In this document: one piece after another, positions 14,395 through 20,958 of the stretch
Numbering within the stretch: the stretch's first letter is position 1
Layout: each line of letters starts with the position of its first letter
Assembly (NCBI GenBank): GCA_910586345.1
Contig: CAJUHC010000008.1
Coordinates: 5,489 to 49,402 of the forward strand
From: an uncultured Christensenella sp.
GTDB taxonomy: Bacteria; Bacillota; Clostridia; Christensenellales; Borkfalkiaceae
DNA: 43,914 nt
Direction of reading: 5' to 3'
Program-made: the position numbers and the translations under genes
Notes under the pieces: generated by a model
Databases searched by the model: none
The model's input: only the letters and a program-made list of their open reading frames with translations
What the model was told of the DNA's origin: nothing

Positions 14395-14784
14395 TTAAGC
14401 GTTTTTAAAGATGTAATAAGCGTCGGTACAGGATTTTACGAGATAACAGCTTCCTTTAATATAACCGTCTTTGGTTTTGGAATTGAAAGTCGTTTCGCCC
14501 AAGACCTCTTTCAGCGTTTTTTCGGACGGGAAAATAACGACCGTAGCGGTTCTTTCGAAGTGCTTGCACCTGAAAACTTTGTATTTTTCAATATCCTTTT
14601 TCTGCTCATCGGTTTTCAGTAATGCTTTAAGTTCGTCGCTGTCGTCGGGTTCTACGTTCGTAATTTCATAGCCCGCGTTTTTGAAAGCGTTTTTGACAGT
14701 AGCCGTTTCGCCGCAACCGGATAAGGCGAACGCTAAGACAGAAATCAACGCAACCGTGCAGAAAATTTTTAAAAGCTTTTTCAA
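14395..14784 (-). CDS. Small lipoprotein, paralogue of the next gene
   Basis: 129 residues with a lipoprotein signal: basic start, hydrophobic core and lipobox LSGC (Cys about 24). The mature part of about 105 residues is a compact alpha/beta-type domain: VKNAFKNAGYEIT, then EKYKVFRCKHFE, then TVVIFPSEKTLKEVLG, ending YIFKNA. The same landmarks in the same order occur in the neighbouring product, so this is a tandem duplication that has diverged. The start is TTG at 14784 with AGG upstream. Second gene of a two-gene operon, 15 nt after its paralogue. Function unknown; exported and membrane anchored. Confidence 0.8.
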   Translation of the reverse strand: MKKLLKIFCTVALISVLAFALSGCGETATVKNAFKNAGYEITNVEPDDSDELKALLKTDEQKKDIEKYKVFRCKHFERTATVVIFPSEKTLKEVLGETTFNSKTKDGYIKGSCYLVKSCTDAYYIFKNA

Positions 14785-14799
14785 TTTTTTACCTCAAAA

Positions 14800-15243
14800 T
14801 TATGCTTTTTCGAAAATTTCTTTACCCGCGGGAGCGCCGAAATACAGACAGTTGCCGTTCACGGAACCGTTTTCTTTCGCTTTATCGTAAGCGGAAGAAT
14901 CTTTATTTCCGTCCTTATCCTCGACGGTCAAGAAATCTTTGAGCGCACTGCCCGAAGGGAACTTGATTACAACTCCGCTGGAAGTCAGCGATGCGAGCCC
15001 TTTCGCGGTGCAAAGATAAATTTTATATTCGCTTGCATTTTTAACCTGTTCGTCGGTTAAACCCGCCGTTTTTAAAATACTTTTTGCGGTATCGTTATCC
15101 GTACTAATTTCGGTAACGGTATATTCCTTTGCTTCGAAAGCCTTTACTATGCTTCCCGATTTATCGCAACCCGTCATAATGCAGGCGAGCGCTACCGTGA
15201 GAATTACCGCGCTTACGGCGGCTAAAATTTTCTTAACGTTCAT
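14800..15243 (-). CDS. Small lipoprotein, paralogue of the preceding gene
   Basis: 147 residues with signal sequence and lipobox MTGC (Cys about 26). The mature domain repeats the plan of its neighbour: IVKAFEAKEYTVTEI, then SEYKIYLCTAKG, then GVVIKFPSGSALKDFL, then GNCLYFGAP, ending IFEKA. The conserved Cys in the YKIYLC position is shared by both and could pair with the one in GNCLY. ATG at 15243 follows AAAGGGG. It is the first gene of the pair, with a strong promoter at 15274-15301. Role unknown. Confidence 0.8.
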   Translation of the reverse strand: MNVKKILAAVSAVILTVALACIMTGCDKSGSIVKAFEAKEYTVTEISTDNDTAKSILKTAGLTDEQVKNASEYKIYLCTAKGLASLTSSGVVIKFPSGSALKDFLTVEDKDGNKDSSAYDKAKENGSVNGNCLYFGAPAGKEIFEKA

Positions 15244-15273
15244 AAAAAACCCCTTTAATATTATTTAATTCAT

Positions 15274-15301
15274 ATTATAGCGAATTTATCGTTTTTGTCA
15301 A
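15274..15301 (-). promoter_or_regulatory. Promoter of the lipoprotein pair
   Basis: Minus strand perfect -35 TTGACA (15301-15296), 16-nt spacer, perfect -10 TATAAT (15279-15274). Confidence 0.8.
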
Positions 15302-15316
15302 TAATTTACAGGAATT

Positions 15317-15628
15317 TCAGTTATTTTCGCGTTCTTCGTCCTCGTCGGCTTCCTGCTGATAGAAATCGAAAATTTCCTGCAAAAGGTTCTCGTCCTCTAT
15401 AGGTTCGAGCGTTTCATCCGTTTCGTTAAGACGGAATATTACCACCTCGTCGTCGCCGATTTCTTCGTTGGGCTCGGCCGCGAGAAGCAGGGTATATTTT
15501 ACGCCTTTGTATTCGGTTACGTCTAGCAAACGGAAATTGATAATTTTCCCTTCGTCGTCTATAAGTTCTATCAACTCGTTTTCTTCGAGTTCTTCCGCGC
15601 CGTCATAAAGCTCGTTTTCTTCGCTCAT
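15317..15628 (-). CDS. DUF1292 (YrzB-like) family protein
   Basis: A 103-residue very acidic protein. The DUF1292 core is recognisable: ELIDDEGKIINFRLLDVTEY, GVKYTLLLAAEPNEE, VVIFRLNE and a C-terminal acidic helix. Genes of this family sit beside ruvX in many Bacillota, as here, where the start is one base after the ruvX stop and its GGAG lies in the last ruvX codons. Molecular function is unknown. No terminator follows before the lipoprotein promoter. Confidence 0.9.
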   Translation of the reverse strand: MSEENELYDGAEELEENELIELIDDEGKIINFRLLDVTEYKGVKYTLLLAAEPNEEIGDDEVVIFRLNETDETLEPIEDENLLQEIFDFYQQEADEDEERENN

Positions 15629-15629
15629 T

Positions 15630-16055
15630 TTAAACTCCTTTTTTATTGATTGCGTTCAGATAGCCGTCGAGTATATTTGCGGCGGCTAACGCGTCGACGT
15701 AGTTTTTGCGTTTTTCGCGGCGCATACCCTCGGATATAAGCACCTCGTGCGCCATTTTGGTTGTAAACCGTTCGTCACCGCAAACTATCGGAACAGTAGT
15801 CGCCGCTCTGAGCGCGTCTATGAAACGGCGCGTCTTTTCGGTCTGCACGGCTTCCGTACCGTCGAAATTCAACGGCAGTCCGCAGACGATTACCGTCGCG
15901 CCCTTTTCCGCGGCGATTTTCACGAGAGCGGAGACGTCCTCTTTAAAACCCTTGCGAAAATAGGTCTGCGAAGGCAGAGCGTAACTGTTAAACGGGTCGG
16001 ATATTGCGACGCCTATCCGCTTGTCGCCTATGTCGAACGCAACGTATCTTTCCAT
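15630..16055 (-). CDS. ruvX: RuvX/YqgF family Holliday-junction resolvase-like RNase H-fold protein
   Basis: RNase H-fold nuclease family linked to Holliday junction resolution and to pre-16S rRNA processing. Motifs: N-terminal AFDIGDKRIGVAISD, ATVIVCGLPLNFDG, VPIVCGDERFTTKMA and the C-terminal aspartate in NYVDALAAANIL. 141 residues is normal. The ATG at 16055 is chosen over an in-frame ATG at 16073 because a good promoter (-10 at 16069-16064) overlaps the upstream one. No Shine-Dalgarno is present, so initiation may be nearly leaderless. Confidence 0.92.
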   Translation of the reverse strand: MERYVAFDIGDKRIGVAISDPFNSYALPSQTYFRKGFKEDVSALVKIAAEKGATVIVCGLPLNFDGTEAVQTEKTRRFIDALRAATTVPIVCGDERFTTKMAHEVLISEGMRREKRKNYVDALAAANILDGYLNAINKKGV

Positions 16056-16063
16056 ACCATTGA

Positions 16064-16092
16064 ATTGTAGCATATATTTATAATAAATACAA
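16064..16092 (-). promoter_or_regulatory. Promoter of ruvX-DUF1292
   Basis: Minus strand -35 TTGTAT (16092-16087), 17-nt spacer, extended -10 TGCTACAAT with TACAAT at 16069-16064. The -10 ends 8 nt before the ruvX ATG. Confidence 0.6.
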
Positions 16093-16158
16093 GCGATATG
16101 TATTATAACTTAACAGCTAAAATAATCACTTTTTGGAAACTTACGGAAAATCAAAAGA

Positions 16159-16188
16159 AATAACGCCGTGTATGCACACGGCGTTATT
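16159..16188 (-). terminator. Terminator after the 16201 gene
   Basis: A 13-bp perfect stem (16159-16171 with 16176-16188) and 4-nt loop; the minus-strand RNA continues TTTCTTTTG. Confidence 0.8.
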
Positions 16189-16200
16189 CTTTCGGTTGGA

Positions 16201-16398
16201 TTAAGACTTGGTTTCGGGCTGAGTCATAGACTCGGTCATCTGTTCAAGTTTTTCAAGCTTAGTGTCGATTAACTTTTCCGCTTTCTTCATTAAATCATCC
16301 TGATTTTTCTTTACAAGATTGCGGAGTTTGCAGTTATTAGCGACCATAAGCGCACCGCCCGCCATACCGAGGGCGACACCTAAAATAAACTTCTCCAC
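16201..16398 (-). CDS. Small single-pass membrane protein (65 aa)
   Basis: One N-terminal hydrophobic segment (residues 4-22, LGVALGMAGGALMVAN) followed by a charged amphipathic helix with heptad-like Leu/Ile spacing (NLVKKNQDDLMKKAEKLIDT and on). Size and layout resemble YtxH-type small envelope proteins, but I see no diagnostic motif. The start is GTG at 16398 with AAGGAG 7 nt upstream. It lies downstream of the 68-bp repeats and ends at a strong terminator. Function unknown. Confidence 0.7.
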   Translation of the reverse strand: MEKFILGVALGMAGGALMVANNCKLRNLVKKNQDDLMKKAEKLIDTKLEKLEQMTESMTQPETKS

Positions 16399-16481
16399 TT
16401 TTTTCTCCTTGTGTGAGAGGTGAAACCTCTTAATTACAGTATGGGAAAACAGTTAAAAGTTTATGATTGTAAAAATCTGTA

Positions 16482-16655
16482 AAGCCTTACGCTTTGCGGT
16501 GTATCTTTATTGCTTATCCGTAAATCGATTTTACCGCAAATCAATCTAAAAGCCTTACGCTTTGCGGTGTATCTTTATTGCTTATCCGTAAATCGATTTT
16601 ACCGCAAATCAATCTAAAAGCCTTACGCTTTGCGGTGTATCTTTATTGCTTATCC
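16482..16655. repeat. 68-bp tandem repeat, about 2.5 identical copies
   Basis: Units start at about 16482, 16550 and 16618 with a constant period of 68; two full copies and a third that stops after about 36 nt. No mismatch is seen between copies. Each full unit contains an 8-bp inverted repeat TTTGCGGT / ACCGCAAA (first copy 16493-16500 and 16533-16540), a near palindrome GTAAATCGATTTTAC between the arms, and AAAGC-CTTAC-GCTTT. The array fills the gap between the hydA stop and the 16398 gene. Perfect identity suggests recent expansion. Confidence 0.95.
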
Positions 16656-16661
16656 TTACTA

Positions 16662-18377
16662 TTAATATTTTTCTCTTTTTACGTAAGTCGTATGCAAAAG
16701 CTCGTGGGCTTTATGGCTGTTAGGAGAGCCGAAGTATTCTTTATAAAGAAGTTCGACCGCGGGATTTTCGTGCGAGACGCGTACTTTGCTGTCGCTGTCG
16801 TAATCGTAAAGAGCCTGGGCGCGGACGGCTTTCAAATCGATATTGTTTCTGATTTCGTCGTGAACGTAAGGCTGACCGCCTCCGTTTATACAACCGCCAC
16901 GGCAAGCCATTATTTCTATGAAAGTATAGTCCTTTTCTCCGCGTTTAACCGCTTCGATTACTTCTCTCGCGTTGCCGAGACCGCTCGCGACGGCTACCTT
17001 TACAACCGTTCCGCCGACATTGTATTCGGCTTCCTTTATCCCGTCGGTTCCGCGTACTTCCTTAAATTCCAAAGGCGCGCCGCTACCGCCCAATTTATAA
17101 GCCGCCGTCCTTAAAGCCGCTTCCATAACTCCGCCCGTCGCGCCGAAAATCGCGCCCGCTCCGCTCGCGTCTTCGAACGGCGCGTCGAACTGACTGTCGG
17201 GTAAATTAACGAAATCGATTCCCGCTTCCTTAATCATTTTAGCAAGTTCGCGCGTCGTTATAGCCGCGTCCGTATAATGTCCGAGCTCCTCGCGCGAAAC
17301 CTCGAATTTCTTCGCAGTACAGGGAATAACCGATACGACGTAGAGGTTTTCGGGATTTATTCCGTGCTTTTCGCAGTAGTAGGTTTTCAGAACCGCGGAG
17401 AACATTTCCTGCGGAGATTTACAGGTCGAGAGGTTAGGTAAAATTTCGGGATAATAATGCTCCGCGAACTTTATCCAACCGGGACAGCAGCTCGTGAACA
17501 TAGGAGTCTTTCCGCCGTTTTTAAGCCGTGACAAAAGCTCGTTCGCCTCTTCCATTATGGTAAGGTCAGCGGTAACGTCCATATTGAAGCATTTTACGTC
17601 GCCGAGCTGTTTGATTGCCGTAACCATCTTACCCTCCGTATTGGTGCCTACGGGCAGACCGAAAGCCTCGCCGAGGGTAGCTCTTACCGACGGCGCGGTA
17701 TAGAACACTACCTGCTTATCGGGGTCGACTATCGCGCCCCAAACGTCCGCGACGGAACTCTTTTCGTAAAGCGCGCCAACGGGACACGCGACTATGCACT
17801 GTCCGCAGTTTACGCAAGGGGTAAACGCGAGAGATACGTCGTAAGGCGAACCTATTTCTTTTGCGTAACCTCTGTTCTTAGGACCTATCGCAGCGATAGT
17901 CTGCTGTGTACAAGCCGCTACGCAGCGGGTGCACATAACGCATTTGCTGTTATCCCTTACGACGGACGCGGAAAAATCGTCGATAGGTTTAAGGTCGTGG
18001 TCGGTGCCGAACGCGTCCTCTTCCGCGTTGTATTCGAGCGCGAGTTTCTGCAATTCGCAGTTCATAGAACGCACACAGCTTAAACATTTCTTTTTATGCG
18101 TAGACAGTATGAGTTCGAGCGTCGTCTTTCTCGACTGTCTTACCTTGGGCGTATTGGTGCGGACTTCCATTCCCTCGGAAACGGGATATACGCACGCCGC
18201 TACGAGTCCTCTCGCTCCCGTCGCCTCGACAAGGCACATACGGCAGGAACCGACGCACTGTACGTCCTTGAGATAACAGAGAGTGGGAATTCTTATGTTT
18301 GCGGCTTTTGCCGCCTGTAATATAGTAGAACCTTCGGGTACGCTCACGGGCATACCGTTAATCTTTAAATTTATCAT
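16662..18377 (-). CDS. hydA: [FeFe]-hydrogenase catalytic subunit HydA
   Basis: Reduces protons to H2 at a buried H-cluster. Domains in order: plant-type [2Fe-2S] with Cys34, 45, 48, 62; a His-ligated [4Fe-4S] site (His94, Cys98, 101, 107); two ferredoxin-type [4Fe-4S] sites (CVMCTRCVAAC at 146-156 and CVNCGQCIVAC at 188-198); then the H domain with L1 TSCCPGW (295-301), L2 IPCTAKKFE (351-359) and L3 EIMACRGGCINGGGQP (488-503), plus the small-subunit-like C-terminal tail. The usual Met of L2 is Ile351. 571 residues fits the multimeric NADH-linked type. ATG at 18377, 11 nt after hydB; last gene of hydCBA. Confidence 0.96.
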   Translation of the reverse strand: MINLKINGMPVSVPEGSTILQAAKAANIRIPTLCYLKDVQCVGSCRMCLVEATGARGLVAACVYPVSEGMEVRTNTPKVRQSRKTTLELILSTHKKKCLSCVRSMNCELQKLALEYNAEEDAFGTDHDLKPIDDFSASVVRDNSKCVMCTRCVAACTQQTIAAIGPKNRGYAKEIGSPYDVSLAFTPCVNCGQCIVACPVGALYEKSSVADVWGAIVDPDKQVVFYTAPSVRATLGEAFGLPVGTNTEGKMVTAIKQLGDVKCFNMDVTADLTIMEEANELLSRLKNGGKTPMFTSCCPGWIKFAEHYYPEILPNLSTCKSPQEMFSAVLKTYYCEKHGINPENLYVVSVIPCTAKKFEVSREELGHYTDAAITTRELAKMIKEAGIDFVNLPDSQFDAPFEDASGAGAIFGATGGVMEAALRTAAYKLGGSGAPLEFKEVRGTDGIKEAEYNVGGTVVKVAVASGLGNAREVIEAVKRGEKDYTFIEIMACRGGCINGGGQPYVHDEIRNNIDLKAVRAQALYDYDSDSKVRVSHENPAVELLYKEYFGSPNSHKAHELLHTTYVKREKY

Positions 18378-18388
18378 CTCCGTTCACC

Positions 18389-20281
18389 TCACTTTTTCTC
18401 TATCGCGCCGAACTTACAATGCGCGATGCACTGCCCGCACTTTATGCACTTAGCCGAATCTATGACGTGAGGGCTCTTTACTTCGCCCGAAATCGCGTTA
18501 ACGGGGCAGTTACGCTTACAAAGCGTACAGCCTCGGCATTTGTCGGGGTCTATATAGTAGTTGAGAAGTGATTTGCATACGCCCGAAGGACATTTTTTAG
18601 CGTAAATATGTTTCATATATTCGTCGCCGAAATGTTCCATCGCGGAAAGTACGGGGTTGGGCGCAGACTGTCCGAGCGCGCAGAGCGAAGAACTCTTCAT
18701 ATGGCGGGCAAGGCGTGAAATTTTATCCAAATCTTCGGGCTCGCCCTTGCCTTCGGTTATCTTTGTCAGAAGGTCCAAAAGACGCTTCGTGCCTATACGG
18801 CAGGGAGCGCACTTACCGCAGCTTTCGTCGGCCGTAAATTCGAGATAGAATTTCGCAATGTCGACCATACAGGTATTCTCGTCCATAACTATAAGGCCGC
18901 CGGAGCCCATCATAGAACCTATCGCCGTGAGATTGTCGAAGTCCATTGCGATATTGATATGCGTCGCGGGAATACAGCCGCCCGAAGGTCCGCCAGTCTG
19001 CGCGGCTTTGAATTTTTTACCCTCCGGAATACCTCCGCCTATATCGTAAATTATCGTTCTTAAAGGCGTTCCCATAGGAACTTCCACAAGCCCAACGTTA
19101 TGTATCTTTCCGCCGACGGCGAAGACTTTCGTTCCCTTGCTTTTTTCCGTGCCTATCGAAGCAAACCATTCCGAGCCGTTCAATATAATCGGCGCGATGT
19201 TCGCCCAGGTCTCGACGTTGTTTATTACGGTAGGTTTTCTGAACACTCCGCTCTGAGCGGGGAAAGGCGGTTTGGGTCTGGGTTCGCCCCTCTTGCCTTC
19301 TATGCTCGCGATAAGCGCGGTTTCTTCACCGCAAACAAATGCGCCCGCGCCTAAACGCACGTGAATATCGAAATCGAAACCGCTGTCGAGAATATTTTTT
19401 CCCAGCAGTCCGAATTTTCTCGCCTGTTCTATTGCTATATTGAGCCTTTCAACCGCAATGGGATATTCTGCTCTGACGTAAATATAGCCTTCCTGCGCGC
19501 CTATCGCATAGCCCGCGATAGTCATTGCTTCGAGCACGGTATGCGGGTCGCCCTCGAGAACCGAACGGTCCATAAACGCGCCGGGGTCGCCCTCGTCGGC
19601 GTTACAGCAGACGTATTTGACGTCTCCTTGCGCTTCGCGCGTGAACTGCCATTTAAGTCCCGTCGGGAAACCTGCGCCTCCGCGTCCGCGAAGTCCGGAA
19701 GCCTTAATCTCGTTTATAATTTGTTCGGGAGTCATTTCGGTAAGAACTTTCGCAAGCGCCGAATAATCTCCCGCGGCGATAGCTTCTTCTATACATTCCG
19801 CGGCGATAACCCCGCAGTTTCTGAGCGCAATGCGCATCTGATGTTTATAGAATGGAATTTCGGCAAAGGGAATTACGCTCCCGTCCTCGTGAACGGTTTC
19901 CGCATACAGGAGTTCTTTTACAATCTCCCCGCCTTTTATAAGATGTTTCTCCGCAACCGTCCTTGCGTGTTCGGGAGTCATCTGCGAGTAGAAAGCGCCC
20001 TCGGGATAGACAATCATTATGGGACCGAGCGCGCAAAGTCCGAAACAGCCCGTCTTAACGACTAAAACGTCGTCTATACCAAGCTCTTTTAAACTTTTTT
20101 CAAGCTGTTCTATTACCTGCAACGAGTGGGACGAAGTACAGCCCGTACCTCCGCAGACAAGCACCTGTTTTCTGTAAGCGGTGTTTTGTGCAAGCTTTTC
20201 GGCCTGTTCCCTTACGATTTTTCTTACGTTTATCAAATCCGCTTTTTCCGCGGCTAATTTTTTAAGCTGTTCGCAAGTCAT
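18389..20281 (-). CDS. hydB: HydB, NuoF-like NADH-binding subunit of the hydrogenase
   Basis: Carries NADH and FMN and passes electrons to HydA. Domains: an N-terminal thioredoxin-like [2Fe-2S] domain (VCGGTGC at 42-48 and TGCFGLC about 81-87); the NuoF core with GLRGRGGAGFPTG (about 195-207) and ADEGDPGAFMDRS; a SLBB-like region; a C-terminal [4Fe-4S] site (SCGKCAPCRIG); and two extra ferredoxin clusters at the end (CRGCTLCKRNCP and CIKCGQCIAHC). 630 residues is typical of HydB in trimeric electron-bifurcating or NADH-dependent hydrogenases. Whether ferredoxin is co-used cannot be decided from sequence. Sits 12 nt after hydC. Confidence 0.95.
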   Translation of the reverse strand: MTCEQLKKLAAEKADLINVRKIVREQAEKLAQNTAYRKQVLVCGGTGCTSSHSLQVIEQLEKSLKELGIDDVLVVKTGCFGLCALGPIMIVYPEGAFYSQMTPEHARTVAEKHLIKGGEIVKELLYAETVHEDGSVIPFAEIPFYKHQMRIALRNCGVIAAECIEEAIAAGDYSALAKVLTEMTPEQIINEIKASGLRGRGGAGFPTGLKWQFTREAQGDVKYVCCNADEGDPGAFMDRSVLEGDPHTVLEAMTIAGYAIGAQEGYIYVRAEYPIAVERLNIAIEQARKFGLLGKNILDSGFDFDIHVRLGAGAFVCGEETALIASIEGKRGEPRPKPPFPAQSGVFRKPTVINNVETWANIAPIILNGSEWFASIGTEKSKGTKVFAVGGKIHNVGLVEVPMGTPLRTIIYDIGGGIPEGKKFKAAQTGGPSGGCIPATHINIAMDFDNLTAIGSMMGSGGLIVMDENTCMVDIAKFYLEFTADESCGKCAPCRIGTKRLLDLLTKITEGKGEPEDLDKISRLARHMKSSSLCALGQSAPNPVLSAMEHFGDEYMKHIYAKKCPSGVCKSLLNYYIDPDKCRGCTLCKRNCPVNAISGEVKSPHVIDSAKCIKCGQCIAHCKFGAIEKK

Positions 20282-20293
20282 ATTCTCTCCTCC

Positions 20294-20782
20294 TTAATCT
20301 TTTATATATTTGTCGAGAATACCTGCGACGTCTTTTGCCGTAAGCTTACCGTAAACTTCGCCGTCGACAATCATTACGGGCGCAAGCCCGCAAGCGCCGA
20401 CGCAACGGCAGCTTTCTATGGAGAATTTTCCGTCGGGAGTGCTTTCCCCGCAGGAAATTCTGAGTTCCTTTTCAATAGCTTCCAATACCTTATCCGAGCC
20501 TTTAACGTAACAAGCCGTGCCTAAACATACGCTTATCCTGTGTTTGCCCTTGGGCGTCAGCGAAAATTGCGAATAAAAAGTCGCAACCCCGTAGACCTCC
20601 GCAAGCGGTATATTCAACCGTTCCGCGATGACTGTCTGTACTTCCGCGGGCAGGTATCCGTAGATATTCTGCGCCTCGTGCAGTACGGGCATAAGCGCGC
20701 CCGCTTCACCGCTGTGAGCCCGAATGCAGTCAAGCAGTTCGTTCATCTGCTCCGCCGTTCCCTCAAATTTGTTCTTTGCCAT
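20294..20782 (-). CDS. hydC: HydC, NuoE-like [2Fe-2S] subunit of the hydrogenase
   Basis: A 162-residue thioredoxin-fold subunit with four cysteines for one [2Fe-2S] cluster: CLGTACYVKG at about 85-94 and CRCVGACGLAPV at about 125-136. The N-terminal helical bundle (GALMPVLHEAQNIYGYLP) is the usual NuoE start. First gene of hydC-hydB-hydA. ATG at 20782. I cannot point to a convincing promoter: the 170 nt upstream are AT-rich, with a 13-nt inverted repeat GCGATTCAATCGC at 20803-20815 and no recognisable Rex box. Confidence 0.94.
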   Translation of the reverse strand: MAKNKFEGTAEQMNELLDCIRAHSGEAGALMPVLHEAQNIYGYLPAEVQTVIAERLNIPLAEVYGVATFYSQFSLTPKGKHRISVCLGTACYVKGSDKVLEAIEKELRISCGESTPDGKFSIESCRCVGACGLAPVMIVDGEVYGKLTAKDVAGILDKYIKD

Positions 20783-20917
20783 CTTTAACTCCTGATTTTA
20801 TTGCGATTCAATCGCTACTTTAATACTGATTATTTTATCATAAACATACGCAAAAATAAACTGTTTTCGACAGGTTTTTACAAATTAAACGAAGTAAATT
20901 TTTGGAACGAAAACGAA

Positions 20918-20946
20918 AGTCCCCGACGTAAAAACCGTCGGGGACT
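20918..20946 (-). terminator. Terminator after the large lipoprotein gene
   Basis: A 10-11 bp stem, GTCCCCGACG with CGTCGGGGAC (20919-20928 and 20936-20945), 7-nt loop, then TTTCGTTTTCG on the minus strand. Confidence 0.85.
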
Positions 20947-20958
20947 CGTATTTATTTC

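Noticed and set aside
16482..16655. CRISPR array
   Set aside because: The repeats are contiguous 68-bp units without unique spacers and there are no cas genes.
20803..20815. Inverted repeat GCGATTCAATCGC before hydC as a Rex site
   Set aside because: It lacks the TTGTGA/TCACAA or TTGTTAA/TTAACAA arms of known Rex operators and lies in the leader near the start codon.
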